A stretch of DNA of 33,140 bases from JAGXQV01 sp964527565 (GCA_964527565.1 CAZGOY010000038.1:1-33140); one strand, 5' to 3'; positions 15,048 through 23,431 are shown, numbered from the stretch's first letter. The notes: generated by a model from the sequence alone, not told the origin. Translations and numbers: made by a program.

Positions 15048-15551
15048 TCAGGGAGTTTGACGGCGGATTTTTTGCAGCGTGGCGGTGGTCGAGCGTTCGA
15101 ACAGGAAAGGGATGGAATGCACCCGTCCGCCCCAGCCCTGCACTTCGGCGGCGCCGACGATTTTCTCCACCGGCCAGTCGCCGCCCTTGACCAGCACGTC
15201 CGGTCGGGCGGCGAGAATCAGCGCCAGCGGCGTGTCCTCGTCGAACACGCTGACCAGAGCAACGCACTCCAGCGCCGCCAGCACCGCCATGCGGTCTTCC
15301 TGGCTGTTGACCGGGCGGTCGTCGCCCTTGCCGAGGCGGCGCACCGAGGCGTCGCTGTTGACGCCCACCAGCAGGCTGGCGCCGAGCGCGCGCGCCTGCG
15401 CGAGATAGGTGACATGGCCGCGGTGCAGGATGTCGAAGCAGCCGTTGGTGAACACCAGCGGGCGCGGCAGCGCGGCCACGCGCCGGGCCAGGTCGGCGGG
15501 ATGGCAGAGCTTGGACTCGAAATCCGGGGCCGTAAGCGTCGCTGCCGCCAT
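15048..15551 (-). CDS. rfaE2: D-glycero-beta-D-manno-heptose 1-phosphate adenylyltransferase
   Basis: 167 residues corresponding to the C-terminal domain of HldE only. The nucleotidyltransferase signature FTNGCFDILHRGHVTYL (HxGH as HRGH) and the motif VNSDASVRRLGKGDDRPVNSQEDR are present. It activates heptose-1-phosphate to ADP-heptose for lipopolysaccharide inner core. The kinase half (RfaE1) is not here, consistent with the split-gene arrangement of many betaproteobacteria. The start overlaps the dolP stop (TAATG), and the neighbouring SIS protein may be the heptose isomerase of the same pathway or DiaA. Confidence 0.95.
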   Translation of the reverse strand: MAAATLTAPDFESKLCHPADLARRVAALPRPLVFTNGCFDILHRGHVTYLAQARALGASLLVGVNSDASVRRLGKGDDRPVNSQEDRMAVLAALECVALVSVFDEDTPLALILAARPDVLVKGGDWPVEKIVGAAEVQGWGGRVHSIPFLFERSTTATLQKIRRQTP

Positions 15552-16123
15552 TACTTGTCGATGTATTCGAATACTTTCACCACCTTGCGCACGCCGGCGG
15601 TGGAGCGGGCGATGTTCGCCGCGTCGTCGGCCTCGCGGCGGGTGACCATGCCCATCAGGTAAACCACCCCGCTTTCGGTGACCACCTTGACGTGGTTGAT
15701 CGAAAAGCGGTTGGCGTCGATGAAGCGCATTTTCACCTTGGAGGTAATGAAAGTATCGTTGCTGCGCTCGGCCAGCGAGCTGAGGCCCGAGACGGCCAGT
15801 TCATTGGCCACGTTCTTCACGTTGGGAATGGCGCGCACGATCCTCTCCGCCTCGTCCCTGGCCGCCGGGTCGGCCACCTCCCCGGTCAGCAGCACCTGGA
15901 GGTTATAGCTGGTGGCGTTGATGTGCGCATATTTGCCGAATTTTTCGTCGAGACGGTGGAAGGCCTTCAGCTCAACGCCTTGGTCTTCGATGTAGATGCC
16001 CGAGGTGCGCCGGTCGTTGACCATCGCCGCCCCCGCGCCGACCCCGGTGGCGACCACCGGAAAACAGCCCTGCAAGACGGGAAGCAGGGCCAGCGACAAA
16101 ACGATCAGTACGGATTTTTTCAT
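15551..16123 (-). CDS. dolP: DolP/YraP-type double-BON lipoprotein
   Basis: 190 residues. The N-terminus is a lipoprotein signal with lipobox VLQGC (Cys20), followed by two BON domains (about 45-110 and 120-190) with the typical VKNVANELAV and VVYLMGMVTRREADDAANIARSTAGVRKVV segments. E. coli DolP is an outer-membrane lipoprotein that binds anionic phospholipid and supports BAM and cell division. Position next to a diaA-like gene is the conserved enterobacterial order. Start ATG 16123 overlaps the upstream stop by ATGA. Confidence 0.92.
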   Translation of the reverse strand: MKKSVLIVLSLALLPVLQGCFPVVATGVGAGAAMVNDRRTSGIYIEDQGVELKAFHRLDEKFGKYAHINATSYNLQVLLTGEVADPAARDEAERIVRAIPNVKNVANELAVSGLSSLAERSNDTFITSKVKMRFIDANRFSINHVKVVTESGVVYLMGMVTRREADDAANIARSTAGVRKVVKVFEYIDK

Positions 16124-16713
16124 TCTTCCACTCCTAGCAACAAGCAATCCACCGCATCGCACAGGCAGTGGATGGCGGTGATATGAATTTCCTGGATATG
16201 TGCGGTGCGCTCGCCCGGCGCGCAGAGGTGAACGTCTGTCGGCGCCAGCAGTTCCGCGACCTTGCCGCCGCCCTTGCCGGTCAGGGCAATAACGCCCATG
16301 CCGCGCTCGTGGGCGGCGCCGATGGCGGCCACCACGTTGGGCGAATTGCCGCTGGTGGAAATCGCCAGCAGCAGGTCGTTGCCGTGTCCCAGCGCGCGTA
16401 TCTGCTTGGAAAACACCTGTTCGAAATCGAAGTCGTTGGCAATGGACGTCAGCGTCGAGGCATCGGTGGTGAGCGTAAGGGCGGCCAGGCCGGGGCGCTC
16501 CATTTCAAAGCGGTTGAGCATCTCCGCCGCAAAGTGTTGCGCGTCCGCCGCCGAGCCGCCGTTGCCGCAGGCCAGCACCTTGCCGTCGGCCAGCAGGCAT
16601 TGCACGATGCGTTCGGCGGCTTCGGTGATGGGCGCCGCGAGCAGGTCGGCGGCCTGGTATTTGAGGTGGGCGCTTTCGGTGAAGTGCTGGTTGATGCGAT
16701 GAGTTAAATCCAT
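16120..16713 (-). CDS. diaA: SIS-domain protein DiaA/GmhA
   Basis: 197 residues with the sugar isomerase fold: ACGNGGSAADAQHFAAEMLNRFE (about 48-70) and AISTSGNSPNVVAAI in the phosphosugar site, and a C-terminal HIQEIHITAIHCLCDAVD. DiaA (DnaA initiator-associating) and GmhA (sedoheptulose-7-phosphate isomerase) are close paralogues; synteny with dolP favours DiaA, proximity to rfaE2 leaves GmhA open. The ATG at 16713 has a TAGAAT -10-like box only ~5 bp upstream, so the transcript may be near leaderless if that promoter is real. Upstream lies the inserted ATPase region. Confidence 0.88.
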   Translation of the reverse strand: MDLTHRINQHFTESAHLKYQAADLLAAPITEAAERIVQCLLADGKVLACGNGGSAADAQHFAAEMLNRFEMERPGLAALTLTTDASTLTSIANDFDFEQVFSKQIRALGHGNDLLLAISTSGNSPNVVAAIGAAHERGMGVIALTGKGGGKVAELLAPTDVHLCAPGERTAHIQEIHITAIHCLCDAVDCLLLGVEE

Positions 16714-16762
16714 GAGATATTCTACCCGCTAAACCCGAATAATTCATCAGCCCGGACAGTCG

Positions 16763-16879
16763 TCAAACAGCCCGCCGAATGATGGAGAGCGGGTCGAGTT
16801 CCTTGTCGAGCAACGTTTCCAGCGTCGCTTCGGTTTGCTGCTGCGTGGACAGTGCGCCTAGCGGCGCCGGGGTGCTGAA
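16763..16879 (-). pseudogene. Possible C-terminal gene remnant
   Basis: Between two in-frame stops the minus strand reads 38 residues, beginning FSTPAPLGALSTQQQTEATL and ending LDPLSIIRRAV, with a plausible coding composition and no start codon. It looks like the 3' end of a decayed gene, but no family is recognised. Confidence 0.3.
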
Positions 16880-17020
16880 TCAGGGGCTCAGCCAGCGTCA
16901 ATCCGGTAGGGGATGCTTGAATGCCGCTCAGCGACCGGTGGTGGGTGGCATGGCGGGATTGGCGCGGTTTACGTGGCTGGCCGATAACGTCAAAAAAATG
17001 CCAATTTGCGTTTTAAGGGA

Positions 17021-17052
17021 TAGAATCATGCAATTACTAAATCGGACATTTA
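17021..17052 (+). promoter_or_regulatory. Candidate promoter/operator of the DUF4143 ATPase gene
   Basis: TAGAAT (17021-17026) resembles a -10 box, and TAAAT-CGGAC-ATTTA (17038-17052) is a perfect 5-bp-arm palindrome 12 bp before the ATG. No good -35 box is seen. Confidence 0.35.
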
Positions 17053-17064
17053 GAATTTACATAA

Positions 17065-18300
17065 ATGATCTTCCGGCACATTCAATTCCATCTGCAAACA
17101 TTGCTGTCTCACTTCCCTTGTGTCGTGTTAACCGGGGTGCGGCAATCCGGTAAGACAACGTTGCTGAACGCGCTTCCCGGCGAGTGGCGGCGTTTTGATA
17201 TGGAGAATTCAACGGATCGTCAGCAACTGTTATCCGACCCGGATTTATTTTTCCGCTTGCATGCCGACAAGGTGGTGATTGATGAGGCGCAGTTGGCGCC
17301 GCCTTTGTTTTCCGCATTGCGCGTGGCGATTGACCGGGATCGCTCCAGGAAGGGGCGGTTTTTATTGTCAGGTTCCAGTTCGCCGGGGTTGGTTACGCAA
17401 ATTTCGGAAAGTCTGGCTGGCCGGGTCGCTTATCTGGAAATGTCTCCTCTGAGCCTGGCAGAGGCATGGCAATTACCGCCTTCCCGTTTTTATTCCATGC
17501 TGTCGGGAGGCGCCGCGATTGCGGATATTCAGGCTGATCTGGCGGCTCGCCCGACCTTGCGGCAAGTTCGCGATTACTGGTTCCAGGGCGGCTATCCAGA
17601 GCCTTGGCTGAGTGACGATGAAGCGTTTCGTAGCCTATGGTATCGCCACTATATCGACGCCTATTTACTACGCGACATCGGCGCCTTGTTTCCCAATCTG
17701 AATCGGGACCGCTACCGGCAATTTATCGCGCTGCTGAGTCAACATTCCGGAAACATCATCAATAACGCCGACATGGCCAGAACGCTGGGCGTGAGTGAAC
17801 CCACGATACGCGACTGGTTGAACATTGCCCACGATACATTTCTGTGGCGGCATATTCCGGCCTGGGATCGCTCCGTGGCGAAGCAACTGGTCAAGCACCC
17901 CAAAGGGTTTTTGCGGGATAGCGGCTTGCTGCATCGGTTGTTACGAATTCAGGATGCCGACATGCTTGCCACTCATCCTGTGGTGGGTAAATCGTGGGAG
18001 GGGATGGTGGTAGAAACGTTATTGCGGGGGTTTGAAAATGCCGGAATTGACGTGAACCCCTTTCACTATCGAACGCGCGGTGGCGCGGAAATCGATCTGA
18101 TCCTGGAGGGACAGTTCGGAAACTCATCGCTTTTACCGATAGAAATAAAATTGACACAGCAGTCCGACAAACGCGCTTTACGCTCGCTTTCAGAATTTGT
18201 CGCAGCGCACGATTGCCCCTTGGGGCTGGTCATCAATAACGATGAACGACCGCGATGGCTGGATGAACGCATTCTCGCCATTCCGGCAGCTTGCCTCTAA
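17065..18300 (+). CDS. AAA ATPase with C-terminal DUF4143 nuclease-like domain
   Basis: 411 residues. The N-terminal AAA_14 domain has Walker A GVRQSGKTT (24-32) and Walker B VVIDEAQ (70-76). The middle has a helix-turn-helix-like segment NNADMARTLGVSEPTIRDWL. The C-terminal DUF4143 region has GGAEIDLIL ... LPIEIKLTQ, the D-(X)n-ExK pattern of PD-(D/E)XK nucleases. This family is widespread, sporadic and often borne on islands; its role is not established. It lies on the opposite strand to its neighbours, is less GC-rich, and separates yraN from diaA, genes that are adjacent in many proteobacteria. Together these suggest horizontal acquisition. Confidence 0.9.
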   Translation: MIFRHIQFHLQTLLSHFPCVVLTGVRQSGKTTLLNALPGEWRRFDMENSTDRQQLLSDPDLFFRLHADKVVIDEAQLAPPLFSALRVAIDRDRSRKGRFLLSGSSSPGLVTQISESLAGRVAYLEMSPLSLAEAWQLPPSRFYSMLSGGAAIADIQADLAARPTLRQVRDYWFQGGYPEPWLSDDEAFRSLWYRHYIDAYLLRDIGALFPNLNRDRYRQFIALLSQHSGNIINNADMARTLGVSEPTIRDWLNIAHDTFLWRHIPAWDRSVAKQLVKHPKGFLRDSGLLHRLLRIQDADMLATHPVVGKSWEGMVVETLLRGFENAGIDVNPFHYRTRGGAEIDLILEGQFGNSSLLPIEIKLTQQSDKRALRSLSEFVAAHDCPLGLVINNDERPRWLDERILAIPAACL

Positions 18301-18332
18301 CGCCAGCGCGTAGGCTCACCCGGTTCACTTAG

Positions 18333-18472
18333 CCCGGATGTTTCATAAAATCCCACCAAGCCCTGTGGGAGCGGGCTTGCCCGCGAGTTCTTCGTTTCGG
18401 TTGAGAAAAAGTCAAAATCTCGCGGGCAAGCCCGCTCCCACGGAATTTGTCAAAATTTATGAAATCTTCGGG
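18333..18472 (+). mobile_element. Non-autonomous mobile repeat, copy 2 (140 bp, TSD TTAG)
   Basis: Starts CCCGGATGTTTCATAA and ends TTATGAAATCTTCGGG, flanked by TTAG at 18329-18332 and 18473-18476. Same length as copy 1 and aligns to it end to end. The two internal hairpins use the stem GCGGGC-TT-GCCCGC. The open frame reads MFHKIPPSPVGAGLPASSSF, RLRKSQNLAGK, FVKIYEIFG. It lies between the ATPase stop and the yraN stop. Confidence 0.92.
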
Positions 18473-18486
18473 TTAGGAGCCCGCCC

Positions 18487-18846
18487 TCAAAAAGCGCCCC
18501 TGATCCATTCCAGCGCGCCTTCGTCCAAGCGGTCGAGCAGCACGGCGTCGAAGCGGCAGGGCGGCTCGCTGGGCAGGGTTTTCAGATAATGTTGCGCGGC
18601 AAGCCGCAGCTTGCGCTGCTTTTGCTGGGTGATGCTGCCCGCCGCGCCGCCGAAGGCACTGCTTTTGCGAAAGCGGACTTCGGCGAAAACCAGCGTTGCG
18701 CCGTCACGCAGGATCAGGTCGATTTCGCCCATCGGGCAACGGTAATTGCGCGCCACCACGGCCAGCCCGCGCCGTTGCAGGTAGGCCGCCGCCAGAGCTT
18801 CGGCGCGCTGGCCGTCGTCAAGGTGCGACAAGCGGCACCACGCCAC
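18487..18846 (-). CDS. yraN: YraN family protein (UPF0102, nuclease-like)
   Basis: 119 residues from GTG 18846, or 114 from TTG 18831; the start is uncertain because the 5' end overlaps the lpoA 3' end by up to 29 bp. The endonuclease-like core GEIDLILRDGATLVFAEVRFRKSSAFGGA matches UPF0102, with the Asp/Glu residues of the PD-(D/E)XK fold. E. coli yraN lies between lpoA and diaA; here lpoA is still upstream but diaA has been moved 1.8 kb away by an insertion. Function is not established. Confidence 0.9.
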   Translation of the reverse strand: MAWCRLSHLDDGQRAEALAAAYLQRRGLAVVARNYRCPMGEIDLILRDGATLVFAEVRFRKSSAFGGAAGSITQQKQRKLRLAAQHYLKTLPSEPPCRFDAVLLDRLDEGALEWIRGAF

Positions 18847-19861
18847 CGTTGTGAAACTGCGCGGCGCTCAATTCGCGGGTGAAATATTGTCCGTCCACGT
18901 CGATGCGCCCGGTCACGCCGTCGAGCGGCCAGGGCTCGGGGTTGGGTGCCAGCAATTGCTGGACGACGCGCCAGGCGTCCAGGCCCAGCGCGTAAAAGCG
19001 TTCCTGCTCGACGCTCAGCGGCGTGGCGGGGCGCGGGTAGGCCAACACCGCCGGGTGATCGGGACGCAGGAACCAGGGCATTTCGACGAAGCGCACCTGG
19101 TTGAGGTCGTGGTTGCCGCCGGTCTGGATGCCGTCACCATATACCTGCGAAGTGGCATAGACCGGCAGGGTGCGGTCGAGGTAGGGGCGCACGGCGCGCG
19201 CCTTCTGCGCGTCGGCGGCCAGGAACAGCATGTCCGCGCCGCTGTTGGCAGTAGTCGCGCGCAATTTCGGATAAGTGGCCGGGTTCGCGGTAAAATTAAC
19301 ACGCTGCACCACCGCTCCGCCCAGTTTTACCCATTCGTCGCTGAAGGCGGCCAGTACGCGCTTGTCCAGCGGCGCGCCGGCGCTGACGGCCAGCGCCGCG
19401 CGGCGTCCTTCGGAAAATGCCAGGCGGGCGCTCTGGCGCGCTTCGCTTTCCACGCTGAGGCTCAGAACGTAGAGGTTTTCGGGCAGCAGGTCGTGCTGCT
19501 CCGGCGTATTCAAGGCCAGCGTGGGCACCAGCAACGGCTCTTCGAGCAAGGCGCTGACCGCGTTGCGCGTCAGCGGCCCGACCACCAGCACGGCATCGGA
19601 TTCCAGGGCCCGGTGGTAAGCTTGCAGGATTTCCTCGGTATTTCCGCCGGTCGGGTAGGAAACCAGCGGCAGGCCGGGCTGGAACTGGGCGGCGGTGGTG
19701 ATGCCGTGACGGAAGGCTTCGGCGGCGCGCCCGAAGGAAGCCGATTGCAGCGGCAGCAGCAGGGCGATGTGCGGCCCGGCGGCGGCACCCGCGTCCTGGG
19801 CGTGCAGCTTGCCGCCCCATGGCAGGCACAGCAGGATAAGAAGAAAGGCGTAACGATGCAT
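18818..19861 (-). CDS. lpoA: LpoA-like penicillin-binding protein activator (C-domain only)
   Basis: 347 residues. After a signal peptide (MHRYAFLLILLCLPWGGKLHA|QD) the protein is a periplasmic-binding-protein-like domain: PHIALLLPLQSASFGRAAEAFRHGI, VVGPLTRNAVSALL, VPTLALNTPEQ and YATSQVYG are LpoA C-domain features. E. coli LpoA is ~680 residues with an N-terminal TPR domain and a lipid anchor and activates PBP1A. Here the TPR domain is absent and no [LVI][AST][GA]C lipobox is seen, so a soluble periplasmic or signal-anchored short form is inferred. It is divergent from rsmI, and ATG 19861 interlocks with the rsmI start in the hexamer ATGCAT. Confidence 0.88.
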   Translation of the reverse strand: MHRYAFLLILLCLPWGGKLHAQDAGAAAGPHIALLLPLQSASFGRAAEAFRHGITTAAQFQPGLPLVSYPTGGNTEEILQAYHRALESDAVLVVGPLTRNAVSALLEEPLLVPTLALNTPEQHDLLPENLYVLSLSVESEARQSARLAFSEGRRAALAVSAGAPLDKRVLAAFSDEWVKLGGAVVQRVNFTANPATYPKLRATTANSGADMLFLAADAQKARAVRPYLDRTLPVYATSQVYGDGIQTGGNHDLNQVRFVEMPWFLRPDHPAVLAYPRPATPLSVEQERFYALGLDAWRVVQQLLAPNPEPWPLDGVTGRIDVDGQYFTRELSAAQFHNGGVVPLVAP

Positions 19862-20737
19862 CACGAAACGAAACAGGTCATGAGTGGGGAAAAGTGCATT
19901 GGCGGGACATTATATGTGGTCGCCACCCCGATTGGAAATCTCGGCGATATTACCCTGCGCGCCCTGGAAATATTGCGCGGCGTGGATGTCGTGGCTGCCG
20001 AGGATACCCGCGACAGCGCCCGGCTGCTCAATCATTACGGCATTGCCGCAAAAATGCTGGCATTGCACGAGCACAACGAACAGCATGCCGGCGAAAAAAT
20101 CCTTGGTCTGCTGGCTGCCGGGCAAAGCGTGGCGCTGATTTCCGATGCTGGCACCCCGGCCATCAGTGACCCCGGCGCCCACCTGGTGGCGGCGACGCAC
20201 GCGGCGGGCTTTCGCGTCACTCCGTTGCCTGGCGCCAATGCCGCGATCACCGCGCTGTGCGCCGCAGGTCTGCCGGAACGGCATTTCCTGTTCTGGGGTT
20301 TTCTCGCGCACGGCGCGGCACAGCGCCGCCACGAACTGGAAACGCTCAAGGATGCGCCGCATCTGCTGGTGTTCTACGAATCGCCGCATCGCATTCTCGC
20401 CTGCATCGACGATTTGCAGCAGGTGCTCGGCGCCGGGCGGCGCATCACCTTTGCACGCGAACTGACCAAGCTCTACGAGACCATGCACACCTGCACGCTG
20501 GAGCAAGCCCGTCCGTGGCTCGAAGTCGATGCCAACCGGCAGCGCGGCGAATTCGTGCTGCTGGTGTCCGGTGCCGAAGCACTTCCGCAGGAGGGTGTTA
20601 GTGTGGAAGGACGGCACACCCTGGAAATCCTGCTGGCGGAACTGCCGCTGAAGCAGGCGGTGAAACTGGCCGCCGCCGTCAGCGGCGAGAAAAAGAATGC
20701 TCTCTACGAACTGGCGCTGGCGCTGAAGGGGGGGTAA
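19856..20737 (+). CDS. rsmI: RsmI, 16S rRNA (cytidine1402-2'-O)-methyltransferase
   Basis: 293 residues from ATG 19856, which has AAAGG 7 bp upstream; ATG 19880 would give 285 residues, nearer the E. coli length of 286, but has poorer spacing. The tetrapyrrole-methylase-fold signature is complete: GTLYVVATPIGNLGDITLRAL, AEDTRDSARLL, LHEHNE, ALISDAGTPAISDPG, LPGANAAITALCAAGLP and FYESPHRI. It 2'-O-methylates C1402 in the decoding centre using SAM. It is divergent from lpoA, the conserved arrangement of rsmI (yraL) and lpoA (yraM) in E. coli, but with no intergenic space. Confidence 0.94.
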   Translation: MHHETKQVMSGEKCIGGTLYVVATPIGNLGDITLRALEILRGVDVVAAEDTRDSARLLNHYGIAAKMLALHEHNEQHAGEKILGLLAAGQSVALISDAGTPAISDPGAHLVAATHAAGFRVTPLPGANAAITALCAAGLPERHFLFWGFLAHGAAQRRHELETLKDAPHLLVFYESPHRILACIDDLQQVLGAGRRITFARELTKLYETMHTCTLEQARPWLEVDANRQRGEFVLLVSGAEALPQEGVSVEGRHTLEILLAELPLKQAVKLAAAVSGEKKNALYELALALKGG

Positions 20738-20809
20738 CCTCCCGCGCGGCGGGCGCCGCAATCCATGCTAACCTTTACGAAACATCGCTCAATTACCCCG
20801 AGAACACCC

Positions 20810-22846
20810 ATGACCTCCATCGCCAATCCCCTGCTGGATTTTTCCGGCCTGCCGCGTTTTGCGGAAGTCCGCCCTGAACACGTCACTCCGGCCATCGAAC
20901 AACTGCTTGCCGAGAACCGGGCGCTGGTCGCCAATCTGGCCGCCGATCCCGCCACGCCGCAATGGGAAAGCTTCGTCGGCGTGCTGGAAGACGCCAACGA
21001 GCGCCTGGGGCGCGCCTGGGGGCAGGTGTCGCACCTCAATTCGGTGATGAACAGCCCCGAGCTGCGCGAGGTGTATAACGCCAACCTGCCGCTCATCACC
21101 GCCTATTACGCCGATTTGTCGCAGAACGAATCCTTGTTCGAAAAATACCGTCTGCTGCGGGCGGCGGCGGCATTCGAAAATTACAGCGCCGAGCAGCGGC
21201 GCGTCATCGACAACGAACTGCGCGACTTCCGCCTGGGCGGCGCCGAGCTGCCGGAACGGGAGAAGGCGCGTTTCAAGGCGGTGCAGGAAGACCTTTCCGC
21301 GCAGGCTTCCCGCTTCGAGGAAAACCTGCTCGACGCCACCAACGATTTCGCCCTGTTTGTCGAAAGCGAACGGGAGCTGGCCGGTATACCGGCGGACGAA
21401 ATGCAGGCGGCGCGCGAAGCGGCGCAAGCCGACGGCAGGAGCGGCTGGAAATTTACCCTGCGCGCGCCCTCCTGGCTGCCGCTGATGCAATATGCCGACA
21501 ACCGGGGTCTGCGCGAGCGCATGTACCGCGCCTACGTGACGCGTGCCTCGGAATTCGGCAAGCCGGAGCTGGACAACACCGCGCTGATCGCGCAAATTCT
21601 CAAGCTGCGCCACGAAGCCGCGCAATTGCTGGGGTTTGCCAACTACGCTGAACTGTCGCTGGCCACCAAGATGGCCGAATCGCCGGGGCAGGTGCTCAAT
21701 TTCCTGCACGAACTGGCGGCGCGCGCCAAACCTTACGGGCAGCGCGACCTGGCGGAATTGCGCGCTTTCGCGTGCGACAGCCTGGGGATGGACGGCCTGG
21801 AAGCTTGGGACATCGCCTGGGTCAGCGAAAAGCTGCGCGTCGCGCGCTACGCCTTTTCCGACAACGAGGTGAAGCAATATTTCCCGGAAACCCAGGTGTT
21901 GCCGGGCTTGTTCGCGCTGGTGGAAAAACTCTACGGGCTGTCCATCCGGCCGACGCAGGCGCCGGTGTGGCATGCGGACGTGCGCTTTTTCGGCCTGTTC
22001 GACCGCGACGGCGCGCTGGTCGGCCAGTTTTATCTCGATCTTTATGCCCGCGAAAGCAAGCGCGGTGGCGCCTGGATGGATGACGCCATCACCCGGCGGC
22101 GCAAACGGGATGCCATCCAGGTGCCGGTGGCCTATCTCAACTGCAACTTCGCGCCCCCGGTCGGCGGTAAACCCGCCCTGTTCACGCACGACGAAGTCAT
22201 CACCCTGTTTCACGAATTCGGCCACGGCCTCCATCACCTGCTGACGCGCGCCGAGGAACTGGGCGTATCGGGCATCAACGGCGTGGAATGGGACGCGGTG
22301 GAATTGCCCAGCCAGTTCATGGAGAACTTCTGCTGGGAATGGGAGGTGGTGCAGCAGCTCTCGCGCCATGTCGAGAGCGGAGAAGGCCTGCCGCGCGCAC
22401 TGTTCGACAAGATGCTGGCGGCGAAGCATTTCCAGAGCGGCCTGCAAACCCTGCGGCAACTGGAATTCGCCCTCTTCGACATGCACTTGCATTACGACTT
22501 CGACCCAGCCGGGTCGAAAAGCGCGCTCGACCTGCTCAATGAAATCCGCGCACAGGTGGCCGTACTGATCCCGCCCGCCTACAACCGCTTCCCCAATAAT
22601 TTTTCGCATATCTTCGCCGGCGGCTACGCGGCGGGCTATTACAGCTACAAGTGGGCGGAAGTGCTGTCGGCGGATGCCTACAGTCTGTTCGAGGAAAAGG
22701 GCGTGTTCAACACCGAGACCGGGCAGCGTTTCTGGAGCGAGATCCTCGGCGTCGGCGGCAGCCGTCCGGCGCTGGAGTCCTTCATCGCCTTTCGTGGGCG
22801 CGAGCCGAATATCGATGCATTACTGAGACATAACGGCATGACTTAA
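20810..22846 (+). CDS. prlC: Oligopeptidase A (M3 metallopeptidase)
   Basis: 678 residues, matching the ~680 of E. coli OpdA/PrlC. The zinc motif HEFGH is at residues 468-472 (FHEFGHGLHHLLTRAEELG), followed by the third-ligand region NGVEWDAVELPSQFMENFCWE. A cytoplasmic thimet-type peptidase that degrades short peptides, including cleaved signal peptides. I chose ATG 20810 because MTSIANPLLDFSGLPRF aligns with family N-termini; ATG 20765 would add 15 unrelated residues. Confidence 0.96.
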   Translation: MTSIANPLLDFSGLPRFAEVRPEHVTPAIEQLLAENRALVANLAADPATPQWESFVGVLEDANERLGRAWGQVSHLNSVMNSPELREVYNANLPLITAYYADLSQNESLFEKYRLLRAAAAFENYSAEQRRVIDNELRDFRLGGAELPEREKARFKAVQEDLSAQASRFEENLLDATNDFALFVESERELAGIPADEMQAAREAAQADGRSGWKFTLRAPSWLPLMQYADNRGLRERMYRAYVTRASEFGKPELDNTALIAQILKLRHEAAQLLGFANYAELSLATKMAESPGQVLNFLHELAARAKPYGQRDLAELRAFACDSLGMDGLEAWDIAWVSEKLRVARYAFSDNEVKQYFPETQVLPGLFALVEKLYGLSIRPTQAPVWHADVRFFGLFDRDGALVGQFYLDLYARESKRGGAWMDDAITRRRKRDAIQVPVAYLNCNFAPPVGGKPALFTHDEVITLFHEFGHGLHHLLTRAEELGVSGINGVEWDAVELPSQFMENFCWEWEVVQQLSRHVESGEGLPRALFDKMLAAKHFQSGLQTLRQLEFALFDMHLHYDFDPAGSKSALDLLNEIRAQVAVLIPPAYNRFPNNFSHIFAGGYAAGYYSYKWAEVLSADAYSLFEEKGVFNTETGQRFWSEILGVGGSRPALESFIAFRGREPNIDALLRHNGMT

Positions 22847-22924
22847 GAAAATTTCTCAAGAGATTTGCATTCCTGCCGATATTTCCTGCATTACATGAAG
22901 TTCTACTTGTAACGGTATGACAAA

Positions 22925-23431
22925 ATGAAGATTTTTGTTTCTATGCTGATGTTGTTGTGGTGCGCTACGGGATATGCCGAATCCGCCAGCGTGGTCGATA
23001 ACGTGCGCGCCAACCTGCGCACCGGCAAGGGCGAGAACTACCGTTTCCTGCGCGTCCTGCCGCCCAAGACCGAGGTCGAGATCATCGAGACCAGCGACGA
23101 CTATACCAAGGTCAAGACCGCCGAAGGACAAACCGGCTGGGTAAAATCCTCCCTGCTGGGCGCTCCGGTACCGACTCCGAAAGCCGATTCGGCGCAGCAG
23201 GCCGCCCCGCCCCCCGATCTTGCCGCGATGCAAAAGGAATTGCAGGAAGCGCGCGAAGAACTGGTGAAAATGCAGAACGAACTGGAAATGGAGCAGGCGC
23301 GCGCCGGCGGGGAACCCCTGCTCGCCACCCTGTACCTGGCTGCCCTGGCTGCCTTTGCCGTCGGCGTACTGATCGGCGCACTGGCGTTGCGGGCTTATTA
23401 CATACGACGCCTTCATGGATTGAGAATATGA
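22925..23431 (+). CDS. Bacterial SH3-domain membrane-anchored protein
   Basis: 168 residues. Signal peptide (1-18, ending GYA), a bacterial SH3 domain (about 20-80: DNVRANLRTGKGENYRFLRVLPPKTEVEIIE ... GWVKSSLL, in family order), a Gln/Pro linker, a Glu-rich coiled coil (about 95-127: MQKELQEAREELVKMQNELEMEQAR) and a C-terminal transmembrane helix (about 132-155). This matches the SH3-and-anchor architecture (TIGR04211) of unknown function, probably facing the periplasm and possibly peptidoglycan. It overlaps the next gene by ATGA. Confidence 0.85.
   Translation: MKIFVSMLMLLWCATGYAESASVVDNVRANLRTGKGENYRFLRVLPPKTEVEIIETSDDYTKVKTAEGQTGWVKSSLLGAPVPTPKADSAQQAAPPPDLAAMQKELQEAREELVKMQNELEMEQARAGGEPLLATLYLAALAAFAVGVLIGALALRAYYIRRLHGLRI

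Larger units (their letters stand above)
16714..17064. other. Gene-free stretch between diaA and inserted ATPase
   Basis: 351 bases without a complete gene. A 38-codon minus-strand fragment (16763-16879) has coding-like sequence, and the part from about 16990 is AT-rich with a candidate promoter and palindrome for the downstream ATPase. The boundary of the insertion into the diaA-yraN region probably lies here. Confidence 0.6.

Noticed and set aside
16731..16752. Fourth, partial copy of the mobile repeat (CCCGAATAATTCAT)
   Set aside because: Only about 12 bases resemble the inverted end, with no second end, hairpin or duplication; compatible with chance.
18338..18589. Small + strand gene of 83 codons running through mobile repeat copy 2
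   Set aside because: The frame is the element's conserved open frame continuing by chance into yraN antisense; no ribosome binding site. Its openness is reported as a finding instead.
18851..19855. Upstream extension of the rsmI frame by more than 330 codons
   Set aside because: It is antisense to lpoA; the RsmI family begins near GTLYVVATPIGN, and the extension has no recognisable domain.
20742..20760. Terminator after rsmI (CCCGC-GCG-GCGGG)
   Set aside because: A GC hairpin is possible but no T-run follows, and prlC starts 50 bp later on the same strand.
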